DNA of 58,925 nucleotides from the NCBI GenBank assembly GCA_000708525.1, contig JMRP01000015.1, positions 1 through 58,925 on the forward strand, read 5' to 3'. Under the pieces are notes generated by a model. It ran no database searches. It saw nothing but the letters and a program-made list of their open reading frames with translations, and was not told where the DNA came from. Of this stretch, positions 43,241-51,265 are shown in pieces (the first letter of the stretch is position 1; each line of letters opens with the position of its first letter). The DNA is from Cyanobium sp. CACIAM 14 (GTDB taxonomy: Bacteria; Cyanobacteriota; Cyanobacteriia; PCC-6307; Cyanobiaceae). Made by a program: the position numbers and the translations under genes.

Positions 43241-43274
43241 CAGTTGTTGCACAGTTGCAGTTGTTGCACAGTTG
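43241..43274. repeat. Two tandem copies of a 17-bp repeat in a 500-bp intergenic region
   Basis: CAGTTGTTGCACAGTTG is repeated perfectly at 43241-43257 and 43258-43274, with partial copies on both sides (CACAGTTA before, TTGCAG after). It lies in the gene-free interval 43084-43585, upstream of the three-gene membrane-protein set. A variable-number repeat or a tandem protein-binding site is possible. Confidence 0.7.
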
Positions 43275-43585
43275 TTGCAGTCTCTACTGGAGCTCCATGA
43301 AGCCACAGCGGCTGGCGCCTGGTTCACGCGTAAATAGACTCAGGACTGTTCATCCGCGCCTCTCACACTCCCCATCCAGGAGGGAGATGTCCGGGCAGGA
43401 GCCTCAAGGCCGGTGTTCCGAGCGTTCCTGATTCAAGCCATCGTTCACCCAGCACGAATCACGCCAACCTGAATCAACGCCCCACGCGTTGCCCCCAGCA
43501 CTGGTCGACGCACACCTCGGCCCCGAGGCCGTCGCGTTCCTCCCAGCCCCAGCTCAGGGATGGAGGAGATCCACAGGAGCCCCCC

Positions 43586-43849
43586 ATGACAGACGCAGAA
43601 CCCAGGGACAAGGACAGCAGCGAGGCAGAGTCCATCCGGCAGCAGATCGGCTCTGCCGGTCGTGATGCGATGCAGGTAGGCAGGGATTACGTCTCCCATT
43701 CGCAGAACAGGACCAAAATCTCGGTTTTCATCACGGCCCTGCTGGTGCTCGGGGGCATGGCAGCGGCTTTTGGCATCAACAAGATCCGCGAAGTGACCAG
43801 CAGCCCGAAGCCTGAGCCGACCCAACCCTCCGTGATCAACAAGAAATAG
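43586..43849 (+). CDS. Small AGRD-motif membrane protein (87 aa)
   Basis: The N-terminus is charged and carries two GRD repeats (SAGRDAMQVGRDYVSHSQ), followed by one TM helix (ISVFITALLVLGGMAAAFGI) and NKIREVTSSPKPEPTQPSVI. GRD motifs of this type precede membrane or oligomerisation modules in many cyanobacterial and conflict-related proteins, but no biochemical role is known. The GRD motif recurs in the next gene (43889), and the FGINKIREVTSSP anchor recurs in the island protein at 29122. First of three plus-strand genes. Confidence 0.65.
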   Translation: MTDAEPRDKDSSEAESIRQQIGSAGRDAMQVGRDYVSHSQNRTKISVFITALLVLGGMAAAFGINKIREVTSSPKPEPTQPSVINKK

Positions 43850-43888
43850 CCAAGTACACGCATCCTTGATTCCCACTCCCGGAAAACC

Positions 43889-44620
43889 ATGGCTGAGAAT
43901 TCGGATCACTCGGTGGTGTCTCAGAACGCGACCGCCGGCCGGGACATCATCCAGGCGGGACGGGATTACATCCAGTACATCCAGTACAACATGCGCCAGG
44001 GGAGATGGGGTGTCGTCGTATCCAATCTGGGATTCGTGCTGTTCGTCCTGTTGCTTCTGTGCAGTGGTCTCTACGGCTTTGCCAGGAACATCTCCTACCT
44101 GTTCGGGAACGAAGTCAACGCACGGGAACTCTGCGCCGGGGTCTCGCGAGGGATCGACTCGCTGAACAAGCGCATCGAGGAGAAAGGGGGGATCCCCGGC
44201 TCCCCTGGCAGAGGCATTTCGAGCCTCTCCGGCGTGGAGGGGAACAAGCTCCTCGTGGTCTACGACACGGGCGAGAGGAAGGTCGTCGACATCACCGTTC
44301 CGAAAGGCGATCCCGGCCCGAAGGGAGATCAGGGTCCAAGGGGTGAGGCGGGTCCCGCAGGACCCGCCGGGGCTGTGGGCCCCGCGGGACCGGCAGGCCC
44401 TCAGGGGCCGAAGGGTGAGAAGGGGGAGGTCGGGGCCACCGGGCCACCGGGACCAGCCGGCCCAGCCGGCCCGCAGGGTCCTCCGGGGGAGCAGGGTCCA
44501 CGGGGATTCAACGGTCGCGAGGGCCCCATGGGTCCCGTGGGACCGCAGGGACCGCAGGGTCCTGCCGGTGTCACCCTGCGGGTGCCCTTGCCCGCGGGGC
44601 AGGGAAACATGCTCCGCTGA
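43889..44620 (+). CDS. Collagen-like membrane protein with AGRD motif (243 aa)
   Basis: Order: [20 protein letters not shown] (about 16-36), TM helix ([20 protein letters not shown]), a short soluble domain (residues about 65-130), then about 30 Gly-X-Y triplets rich in Pro, Lys, Glu and Ala ([20 protein letters not shown]...), ending [11 protein letters not shown]. Bacterial collagen-like stretches form triple helices, so a membrane-anchored trimer with a rod outside the cell is inferred. Topology is not certain. The GXY tract is long but uninterrupted, and it ends shortly before the stop. Confidence 0.85.
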   Translation: MAENSDHSVVSQNATAGRDIIQAGRDYIQYIQYNMRQGRWGVVVSNLGFVLFVLLLLCSGLYGFARNISYLFGNEVNARELCAGVSRGIDSLNKRIEEKGGIPGSPGRGISSLSGVEGNKLLVVYDTGERKVVDITVPKGDPGPKGDQGPRGEAGPAGPAGAVGPAGPAGPQGPKGEKGEVGATGPPGPAGPAGPQGPPGEQGPRGFNGREGPMGPVGPQGPQGPAGVTLRVPLPAGQGNMLR

Positions 44621-44623
44621 CCC

Positions 44624-44902
44624 GTGCACCCCGTGCTTCCCGACCCGAAGCCACAGCGTGGCTCCTCCTGGGCCCTGGGCTCGCTGGCACTGGGGGCTCT
44701 GGCCACGGGCGCCATCGCCGTCGGTGCCGTTGCCATCGGTGCGATGGCGATCCGTCGTCTGAGCGTCGGCCGCGCCAGGGTTCGACGGCTCGAAATCGAT
44801 GAACTGGTGGTGGGCAGGCTGAGGGTGATCGAGGACCCCCACTTCCCACCTCCCCCCTCGCAGCGAGCGGGAGAAGGAGGAGTGAACCCGCTGCCACCGT
44901 GA
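44624..44902 (+). CDS. Pentad-repeat hydrophobic protein (92 aa)
   Basis: Begins 3 bp after the collagen-like gene and reads [20 protein letters not shown] followed by a strict five-residue periodicity: [48 protein letters not shown]. The first pentads are purely hydrophobic and small, and the later ones carry charged side chains every five residues. A right-handed beta-helix/pentapeptide-like fold or a membrane-embedded repeat is inferred; I know of no assigned function. Tight spacing implies co-expression with the two upstream genes. Confidence 0.65.
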   Translation: MHPVLPDPKPQRGSSWALGSLALGALATGAIAVGAVAIGAMAIRRLSVGRARVRRLEIDELVVGRLRVIEDPHFPPPPSQRAGEGGVNPLPP

Positions 44903-45040
44903 TGGCGGCGGGCAGTCACTGACGTTAGGGGAAAGCTTGTGATCGGAATCTGTGATCTAGCTTCCTGACGACCATTCCTTCCCCCTCGCCGAGGCTCTGA
45001 TGGCGAGGATCATTCCCGAGCGCATGACGGTCGAGAGGGC

Positions 45041-45298
45041 ATGACGGCCGAGATCGAAGGTGATTTCGTCGTCTTCCTGATCGGGATGCGCATCAACAAG
45101 ATCTGGAAGGTGCATCGGTGGCTGCCGGTCTTCCAGGCCATGCCGCGGATGATCAGGGAACTGCAGGCCGACCTTGACAAGCTGCGGGCGGGGGACGCTG
45201 CGTCGATCTACAGCGGCATGCCACCCTTCGGCCTGGGGACGGTGGGCCGGCTCGTCCCCGCCGGACGCGGATCGGCCAGCCTTAGCATCGGCCTCTGA
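45041..45298 (+). pseudogene. DUF4188-like gene with 5' duplication and internal deletion (85 aa)
   Basis: [20 protein letters not shown] and [18 protein letters not shown] match the N-terminal half of DUF4188 proteins, and [20 protein letters not shown] matches the far C-terminus. The middle (about 60 residues) is missing. Upstream, an ATG at 45000 reads [14 protein letters not shown] and stops: the normal start [15 protein letters not shown] is broken by a 17-bp imperfect duplication (45024-45040 against 45041-45057). The residual frame may still be translated but is unlikely to be functional. Confidence 0.6.
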
Positions 45299-45312
45299 CT
45301 GACTTCCAAGGC

Positions 45313-46728
45313 ATGACGGCCTCGCCGGGCTTCCAGGTGCTCGAGGAAGGCAGTCTCCCTCCCCCCGGCACCGTCCTGCCGCCACGCCGGCCCCATTGGT
45401 GGGACACCTTCGCCTTCATGGCCGATCCGGACCACTTCTGTCTGGACAACCTGAAGACCTGGGGCCCCATCTTCCGCACCGGCGTGTTCGGGGGCACCAC
45501 CGTCTTCCTGGCTGAACCGGAGGCCGTGAAGATGGCCTTCAACGGCGACAACGCCTACACGGAGCTGGCGCTGTTCGCCACCACGAACGCGATGTTCGGG
45601 GAGTACAGCCTGTTCCAGCGGCCGGACCTGCACCGGGCCCGCAAGGCGGCCCTCACCCCGGCCTTCACCGGAGCGATGCTGGCGGGCTACGTCCCGCGCC
45701 TGCAACGGGTGGTCGCCGGCCATCTCGCCACCTGGGCATCCCGGGGCGAGATCCCTCTGCAGCCCTCGGTGGAAGCGCTGTCGTTCGATCTGCTGGTGCC
45801 GCTGCTGCTGGGGGTACCGATCGATGCCGGAGAGGCGTGCCTTCAGGGCCTGCCGATCCCTTCGACAGCGGAGCTGAGTCGGCTCTACAGAACCTTCTTC
45901 GACGGCTTCTTCGGCCTGGTCCGCCTGGAGGGTCCCCTCACCGCCTACGGGCGGGGCATGCAGGCGCGCCGGCGCCTCACCGCCTTCATGGCGGCAGTGA
46001 TCGAGCGCCGCCGCGGCGGGCCGCTGCCGGAGCCCCCGGAGGATTTTCTCGGGATGATGCTGCTGGCTCAGAGGGCCGAACCCGATGGCCTCTTCAGCGA
46101 TGCGCTGATCGCCAATCAGTGCCTGCTGCAGCTCTGGGGCGCCCACTACGAGATCACCGGCCTGCTGGCCTCCTGGATGGTGCAGATCGGCCGCCACCCG
46201 GCCGTGCGTCAGCGGCTGGAGCAGGAGCTGGCCGCGGAGGTCCACGGGCCCCTCGAGGCCCTGCGCCTGGAGGATCTGCGCCGGCTGGCCTACCTCGAGG
46301 CCACCATCAACGAGACCCTACGCACCCTGCCGCCGTCCTCCACCGCCACGCGCCGGCTGACGCGCTCGGTACTGATCGACGGCATGCTCCTGCAGAAGGG
46401 CTGGAAGCTGATCGCCGAGCCGCGGATGGTGCATGGCTGGGAGCGCCACTACCCGGAACCCGGCCGTTTCGATCCCGAGCGCTTCCTCGGGAATGCCAGC
46501 GAGGAGCGCCGCTATGCCTTCATCCCCTTCGGTGGCGGAGTGCATGCCTGCCTGGGGGCCCAGCTGGCCATGACCATCACCCGCGTGTTCGCCCTCCATG
46601 CCCTGGAGGCCGGAAGGTGGGAAGGGCTGGGAGAGCCCCGCTTCGATCAGTTCCCGCTGCGGATGCTGAAGCCCGATCACCGTCTGCGTCTGGAACCTCG
46701 CCTCCCGGCGGCTCAGACCGCCGGCTGA
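45313..46728 (+). CDS. Cytochrome P450 (471 aa)
   Basis: Complete P450 with ExxR in ETLRTL, the PERF-like segment FDPERFLG and the heme-binding loop FIPFGGGVHACLGAQLA (Cys413 as thiolate ligand). The I-helix reads LQLWGAHYEITGLL, so the usual A-G-x-D/E-T oxygen-activation motif is altered: the acid is kept but the adjacent Thr is Ile, followed by Thr. No N-terminal membrane anchor. The fold resembles cyanobacterial CYP120-type enzymes; the substrate is unknown and a redox partner is not encoded nearby. Confidence 0.93.
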   Translation: MTASPGFQVLEEGSLPPPGTVLPPRRPHWWDTFAFMADPDHFCLDNLKTWGPIFRTGVFGGTTVFLAEPEAVKMAFNGDNAYTELALFATTNAMFGEYSLFQRPDLHRARKAALTPAFTGAMLAGYVPRLQRVVAGHLATWASRGEIPLQPSVEALSFDLLVPLLLGVPIDAGEACLQGLPIPSTAELSRLYRTFFDGFFGLVRLEGPLTAYGRGMQARRRLTAFMAAVIERRRGGPLPEPPEDFLGMMLLAQRAEPDGLFSDALIANQCLLQLWGAHYEITGLLASWMVQIGRHPAVRQRLEQELAAEVHGPLEALRLEDLRRLAYLEATINETLRTLPPSSTATRRLTRSVLIDGMLLQKGWKLIAEPRMVHGWERHYPEPGRFDPERFLGNASEERRYAFIPFGGGVHACLGAQLAMTITRVFALHALEAGRWEGLGEPRFDQFPLRMLKPDHRLRLEPRLPAAQTAG

Positions 46729-46800
46729 GTCAGCGCCGATGGCATGGCGGCCGGAGCCGCGGAGCCCATCCCGATCTCGGTCGCGTCGCGCCCCTGGGTC

Positions 46801-47061
46801 TCAGTTGACGTAGAGGCGCCGGGCGGTCTCGAGGGTGGCCAGGAGCTCCTCGTCGCCGAGGACGAGAGCCTCTGGCCAGAGCGGCGCCAGCCAGCGGCGG
46901 AAGCGGGCCGGATCCGGGGCGGAACCATCGTCGGTCTGAAGATCGCTGAAGAAGGCCTCCTGAGCCGCCAGCACCCTGAACTTGAGGAACTCCAGCAACC
47001 GGGCCCGGAGTCTCATCGTCTGCGGTGCCATCCCGATGCCGTCGAATCCGCGGCTGAGCAT
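46801..47061 (-). CDS. Hypothetical helical protein (86 aa)
   Basis: Starts MLSRGFDGIGMAPQTMRLRA at 47061 (a second Met at codon 11 is possible). It continues LLEFLKFRVLAAQEAFFSDL and ends DEELLATLETARRLYVN. It is probably a soluble helical protein, family not recognised. Upstream, the frame opens into a Gly-rich region that I reject. It converges on the P450 gene and is divergent from the hydrolase at 47195. Confidence 0.5.
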   Translation of the reverse strand: MLSRGFDGIGMAPQTMRLRARLLEFLKFRVLAAQEAFFSDLQTDDGSAPDPARFRRWLAPLWPEALVLGDEELLATLETARRLYVN

Positions 47062-47194
47062 GGTGGCGCCTCGGCACGCCGGGCCATCGTCGTCATCAAG
47101 CTTGTGGACAGGATGGTTCCGAACCCTCCAGCCCCCATGCACAGGGGCGCCGCCCCCGCCTCGGCACAATCGTCGTCAATGCGATGACCAATCG

Positions 47195-48709
47195 ATGAAC
47201 AGCGGATATCGCCGCAGCGGCCTGCTGCTGATCGCCCTGCTGGGTGCCCTGATCGCCTCGGCTCCGGCAAGGGCGCTGGAGGAGTTGGTGGTCGATGTCC
47301 CCCTCCTCGAGACGAAGTTCAGGATTCGCCTCAGCGAGTTGCAGTCCCGCGATGCCCTGCGCCGGGGCAACAGCGACCTCGCCGAACTGGACCGGGCCAC
47401 CAACGGCGCCGCCGGTCGCCAGCTGCTCGACCTGGTGCAGCAGCCCGTCCCCATCAGCCTGAAGCAGGTGGCCGAAGGCTCGGTGGGGTCGCCGCTGGTG
47501 GAGCAGGCCATGCTCGTGCTCTCCACGCTCGGCACGGTGGAGGGACGCCAGCCCGACCTCAGCGGCCGCACCCTGAAGGAAGCCCTGCTCCGGGCCTCCG
47601 CCAAGGGGGAGCCCACCCTGCTGAGCCTGATGCAGGCCATCCCCGGCGAGCGGATGACCCTCAACCTCGGTCGAGCCCGTCTGATCGCCGGGCGGATGGC
47701 CCGGCAGAGGCGGCAGGCCGAAGCGCTGCTCGCCAGCACCGCCCCCGCCCCCGTCGCTTCCGGCCCGAAGAGCGGGCCCTCCAGGGCAGTGAACCGGCGG
47801 ACGCTGAGCCTGAAGGTTCCCCATCGTGACCAGCCACTGGAGGTGATGGTCATCGAACCGGCCTCCGGTGCCAACGGGCGGCTGGTGCTGATCTCCCACG
47901 GCCTCTGGGACACGCCCAGAAGTTTCGAAGGCTGGGGCACCCTGCTGGCCGCGCGGGGCTACACCGTGCTTCTGCCCCGCCACCCCGGCAGTGACAGCAG
48001 CCAGCAGCAGGCGGTCCTGAACGGCCAGGCCCCTCCGCCGGGGCCGGAGGAACTGGTTCGGCGCCCCAGGGATCTGAGTGCCGTGCTCGATGCGGCGGCC
48101 GATGGCCGGCTGGCCTTCGGCGCACCGGTCGATGCCCGCCGCGCCGTGGTGCTGGGCCATTCCTGGGGGGCCACCACGGCGCTGCAGCTGGCTGGGGTCC
48201 GACCGAGCGATGGCCACCTGCGTCAACGCTGCGGGGATGTGGACGACCCGGAACGGAACCTCAGCTGGACGTTGCAGTGCAGCTGGCTGGAGGCCGTGCC
48301 CAAGGCCGCCCTGCGGGATCCCCGCGTGATCGCGGTGGGGGCCGTCAGCCCGCCGGCGTCGCTGCTGTTCCCCCGTGGATCGGGCAGCGATCTGAGCGGT
48401 CGGGTGCTGGTGGTGAGCGGCAGCCGCGACTGGGTCGTGCCTCCCGATCCCGAGGCCGTGGCGCCGATGCGCTGGGGGAAGCGCCAGGGCAACCAGCTGG
48501 TGCTGGTCCAGGACGGTGATCACTTCAACCTGCGTCCCGGTGACAGTGCCGATGGCGGGGTTCTCGGCCCGCTGCTGCTCTCCTGGACCGATGCCGCCTT
48601 TGCCGCCGGAGATGCCGTCAGGCCGAGGAGCGGGGCGGCCCCCCTGCTGACCCGAGGGGCCTGGGGAAGCCAGCAGCTGCCACTGGCCGACGTGACCCCC
48701 GCCCTCTGA
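47195..48709 (+). CDS. Exported alpha/beta hydrolase with DUF1400-type N-terminus (504 aa)
   Basis: The signal peptide (SGLLLIALLGALIASAPARA) suggests periplasmic location. The N-terminal domain (LEELVVDVPLLETKFRIRLS ... GRTLKEALLRA) is the helical DUF1400 module found almost only in cyanobacteria. It is followed by an alpha/beta hydrolase with HGLWDTPRSF (oxyanion), GHSWGATTALQL (nucleophile Ser), SGSRDWVVPP (acid) and DGDHFNL (His). Related plant-like platelet-activating-factor acetylhydrolase/lipase activities are known for similar folds; the substrate here is unknown. Confidence 0.88.
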   Translation: MNSGYRRSGLLLIALLGALIASAPARALEELVVDVPLLETKFRIRLSELQSRDALRRGNSDLAELDRATNGAAGRQLLDLVQQPVPISLKQVAEGSVGSPLVEQAMLVLSTLGTVEGRQPDLSGRTLKEALLRASAKGEPTLLSLMQAIPGERMTLNLGRARLIAGRMARQRRQAEALLASTAPAPVASGPKSGPSRAVNRRTLSLKVPHRDQPLEVMVIEPASGANGRLVLISHGLWDTPRSFEGWGTLLAARGYTVLLPRHPGSDSSQQQAVLNGQAPPPGPEELVRRPRDLSAVLDAAADGRLAFGAPVDARRAVVLGHSWGATTALQLAGVRPSDGHLRQRCGDVDDPERNLSWTLQCSWLEAVPKAALRDPRVIAVGAVSPPASLLFPRGSGSDLSGRVLVVSGSRDWVVPPDPEAVAPMRWGKRQGNQLVLVQDGDHFNLRPGDSADGGVLGPLLLSWTDAAFAAGDAVRPRSGAAPLLTRGAWGSQQLPLADVTPAL

Positions 48710-48913
48710 GAGCCTCCCGAGCCTGGCCTCAGCCGCCGGGGCGGGGGCCATCGACGCAATGGCTGTCAGCAAAGGCGCCAGCAGCAGAAGCCCGCCATGG
48801 ATGAGGCTCCTGATGAGGGGGCGCGGCAGACCCTCCGGATCGGGTGAGAGCCCACGGATCCGCCGGGAGGGCAGGGTGGGTTCTGAATCCCCTTGCCGCG
48901 ACGAGTGCTCCCC

Positions 48914-50014
48914 ATGCGCGTCCTTCCCTGCGTCCTGCTGGTCAGCCTGGTGGCGTCCCCCCTGCTGGTGCGGCTCGGGCGCCGTCCCGCTGGCGCCAGT
49001 CACTCCAGCGGCAGTCCCGGCACTCCCGCCCGCATCGCCGCCAGTCCATCCCCGGTGGACCCTGCCGGTGACCGGCCCCAGCCTGCGGCGGCCGCCGCCC
49101 GCACCTACCCGCGGCTGCCCGCGGATCCGGCTGCGATCGCCGACCAGCTGGCCCGACTGGAGGAGGAACTGCGCTCCGAAGCCACACCGTCGACGCTGCT
49201 GCCCGATCTCGGGCATCGCCAGCAGGTGATCTACCGGCGGCTGGCCGCCGATCCGGGCCTGGCCGCACGGGTGCGGGGCTTCCTCCCACCCCGCTGGCAG
49301 GGTGTGCTGGACCTTCACCTGGCGGCTCGCCGGGAGTTTCTGGCGATGCACCGCGGCTCCAGGCCCGCCTCCGTCGTTCCCGCCTGGCGCATCATCCCCC
49401 CCGAGCCTGCCGACCGACTGCTCCGCTACTACCGGGAGGCGTCAGCAGCCACCGGCATTCCCTGGGAGGTGCTGGCCGCCGTGAATCTGGTGGAGACGGG
49501 GATGGGCCGCATCGATGGCGTCTCCATGGCGGATGCCCGCGGCCCGATGCAGTTCCTGCCCAGCACCTGGGCCGAGCCGGGCATCGGCGAAGGCGACATC
49601 CGCGACCCCCAGGCGGCGATCCACGCCGCCGCCCGCTATCTGGTGCGCCGGGGTGGTCTGAAGGACATCCGCAGGGGGCTCTGGGGCTACAACAACAGCG
49701 ATCACTACGCAAGAGCCGTGCTGCTCTACGCCCGGCTGCTCCGCCAGGATCCCCTGGCGTTCACGGGCCTGTACCACTGGGAGATCCACTACGTCTCCAG
49801 CGCCGGCGACCTCTGGCTGCCGGTGGGATACAACCAGCCCAAACCCCTCCCCGTCGCCGTCTACCTGAGGCGTTTTCCCGCTTCCGCGCCCCCGCCGCCG
49901 GAGGCTCCTGGCGGCGGCGCCAGACCGCTCAGTTCGAAATCCGATCCGCTGCAGTCGCTCCCCGCCGCCGTCACTCGAGACCGCGGCCCAGCAGCACGTC
50001 CCTCGCCGCATTGA
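48914..50014 (+). CDS. Exported lytic transglycosylase-like protein (366 aa)
   Basis: Starts at the ATG at 48914 (MRVLPCVLLVSLVASPLLVR, signal sequence); a TTG 21 bp upstream is possible. The SLT domain contains IPWEVLAAVNLVETGMGRID with the catalytic Glu, ARGPMQFLPSTW and IHAAARYLVRRGG, the conserved motifs of soluble lytic transglycosylases that cleave peptidoglycan to anhydromuropeptides. The C-terminal part is proline-rich. Likely periplasmic, acting in cell-wall turnover. Confidence 0.85.
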   Translation: MRVLPCVLLVSLVASPLLVRLGRRPAGASHSSGSPGTPARIAASPSPVDPAGDRPQPAAAAARTYPRLPADPAAIADQLARLEEELRSEATPSTLLPDLGHRQQVIYRRLAADPGLAARVRGFLPPRWQGVLDLHLAARREFLAMHRGSRPASVVPAWRIIPPEPADRLLRYYREASAATGIPWEVLAAVNLVETGMGRIDGVSMADARGPMQFLPSTWAEPGIGEGDIRDPQAAIHAAARYLVRRGGLKDIRRGLWGYNNSDHYARAVLLYARLLRQDPLAFTGLYHWEIHYVSSAGDLWLPVGYNQPKPLPVAVYLRRFPASAPPPPEAPGGGARPLSSKSDPLQSLPAAVTRDRGPAARPSPH

Positions 50015-50408
50015 CGGCCTGCATCGTGGCGTGGCGGCCGCCCCGATCGGGATGATGCTCCGCTGCGGCCCGCTTCCAGGCCGCAGAGACGTCCGATTCG
50101 CGCAGCCGACCCGCCAGGGGAAGGCCCAGACGGGATCGGGCCTCGATGGAATCCAGCCCTGGACTCCGGCCGAGCGGACCGTGATCGGCGGCCGAAAGGC
50201 CCGTGCCCTTCCTGCGGCGCCCTCTGACTCCGCTGGGGCGGCGGTGGTCGGTGGAGCCAGGCGAACCGGACCTGCTACCGAAGCCGCGGCCCGCCGAATT
50301 CCTCTGCGCCTCGGAGCGGCCCTCTCCGGCCCCGACGGAGAGGAGGGACAGCAGCGACGGGAGCGTCTCAGGCAGGGTCAGGGGAGGCTCCTGCAGGGAA
50401 GCGGCCAT
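49971..50408 (-). CDS. J-domain (DnaJ-like) protein (145 aa)
   Basis: The C-terminal half is a J domain: LRESDVSAAWKRAAAEHHPD followed by RGGRHATMQAVNAARDVLLG, with the HPD tripeptide that stimulates Hsp70 ATPase. The N-terminal 70 residues are low-complexity (Gly/Ser/Arg-rich). It overlaps the transglycosylase gene tail-to-tail by 44 bp. Likely a specialised DnaK co-chaperone. Confidence 0.75.
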   Translation of the reverse strand: MAASLQEPPLTLPETLPSLLSLLSVGAGEGRSEAQRNSAGRGFGSRSGSPGSTDHRRPSGVRGRRRKGTGLSAADHGPLGRSPGLDSIEARSRLGLPLAGRLRESDVSAAWKRAAAEHHPDRGGRHATMQAVNAARDVLLGRGLE

Positions 50409-50457
50409 GGTGTCAGGGGGCCGGTGTCGCCCAAGGCTCTGCCAGCCGGTGGGGACT

Positions 50458-50670
50458 TCAGGCAGAGGCCTCGAGGCTGGGGGCCAACTCGATCTCCAGA
50501 TCCGCCAGCAGATCGGCCGCGAGCTGATCGCTGCCGTCGGGGCCGACCTCGGTGGCCACAGGAACGCTCATGGCCTCGGGCGCCTGGCCATGGCCGGCGG
50601 CCATCGCCGGGGCGAGGAAGGCCAGGACAAGACCCGCCATCAGAGCGAAGAAAAAGGAGAGGGCTCGCAT
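50458..50670 (-). CDS. Small secreted protein (70 aa)
   Basis: Starts MRALSFFFALMAGLVLAFLA at 50670 with a clear signal peptide (cleavage near PAMAAG), leaving about 45 mature residues rich in Asp, Glu and Ala. No family recognised. The upstream extension of the frame is Gly/Pro-rich and rejected. Confidence 0.55.
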   Translation of the reverse strand: MRALSFFFALMAGLVLAFLAPAMAAGHGQAPEAMSVPVATEVGPDGSDQLAADLLADLEIELAPSLEASA

Positions 50671-50746
50671 CGGCCACGGAAGAGGAATGACCACCGTCCT
50701 AACACCGCTGCCCTCGGGCGCCCAGCCTCCCGGGGAGAATGGCTGC

Positions 50747-51208
50747 ATGGTCACGGCCGTCTCCACTCCCCCTCCTCCGCCCTCCGGAGCCATCGCCTAT
50801 GCGGGATTCTGGATCCGCACGGCCGCCTCCCTGATCGATTCGGTGCTGCTCCTGATCGTCACCGCCCCCTTTCCGCTGCTGCTCTACGTTCTCCCCAGCG
50901 ACTCTGCGGTGCTGCTGGTCAGCTCCCTGTTCTCCGCGCTGATCGTGATCCTCTTCTGGCGCTGGAAGCAGGGCACTCCCGGCAAGCTGATGTTCCGGCT
51001 GCGGATCGTGGATGCCCGCTCCGGCGGCGAGCCTTCCCTGCGGCAGTGGATCCTGCGCTACCTGGGCTATTTCCTGTCCTCGCTGCCTCTGCTGCTGGGC
51101 TTTTTCTGGATCGCCTGGGATCCCCGTCGCCAGGGCTGGCACGACAAGCTGGCCGGCACGGTGGTGATCCGCCCCCCTTCGCCTGGAAGCACCGGCGTTC
51201 CCTCCTAG
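50747..51208 (+). CDS. RDD-family membrane protein (153 aa)
   Basis: GAIAYAGFWIRTAASLIDSV carries the R..D signature of RDD proteins, with three or four predicted TM helices and the characteristic WRWKQGTPGKLMFRLRIVDA segment. Function is unknown for most members; transport of small solutes or ions has been suggested for some. Start at 50747 (MVTAVSTPPPPPSG). Confidence 0.85.
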   Translation: MVTAVSTPPPPPSGAIAYAGFWIRTAASLIDSVLLLIVTAPFPLLLYVLPSDSAVLLVSSLFSALIVILFWRWKQGTPGKLMFRLRIVDARSGGEPSLRQWILRYLGYFLSSLPLLLGFFWIAWDPRRQGWHDKLAGTVVIRPPSPGSTGVPS

Positions 51209-51265
51209 GACGCCAGCCGGGAATCCTGTTCCTGGACCCCTGCAGCCACTGCTCTCCTGCCGGCC

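Noticed and set aside
43241-43280. CRISPR-like array
   Set aside because: Only two adjacent 17-bp repeats without spacers, and no cas genes in the window.
43445-44842. 465-codon minus-strand frame opposite the collagen-like gene
   Set aside because: It is a mirror of the Gly-X-Y repeats; no independent features.
47096-49351. 751-codon minus-strand frame over the hydrolase and transglycosylase genes
   Set aside because: Composition is a shadow of the opposite genes, which have signal peptides and catalytic motifs.
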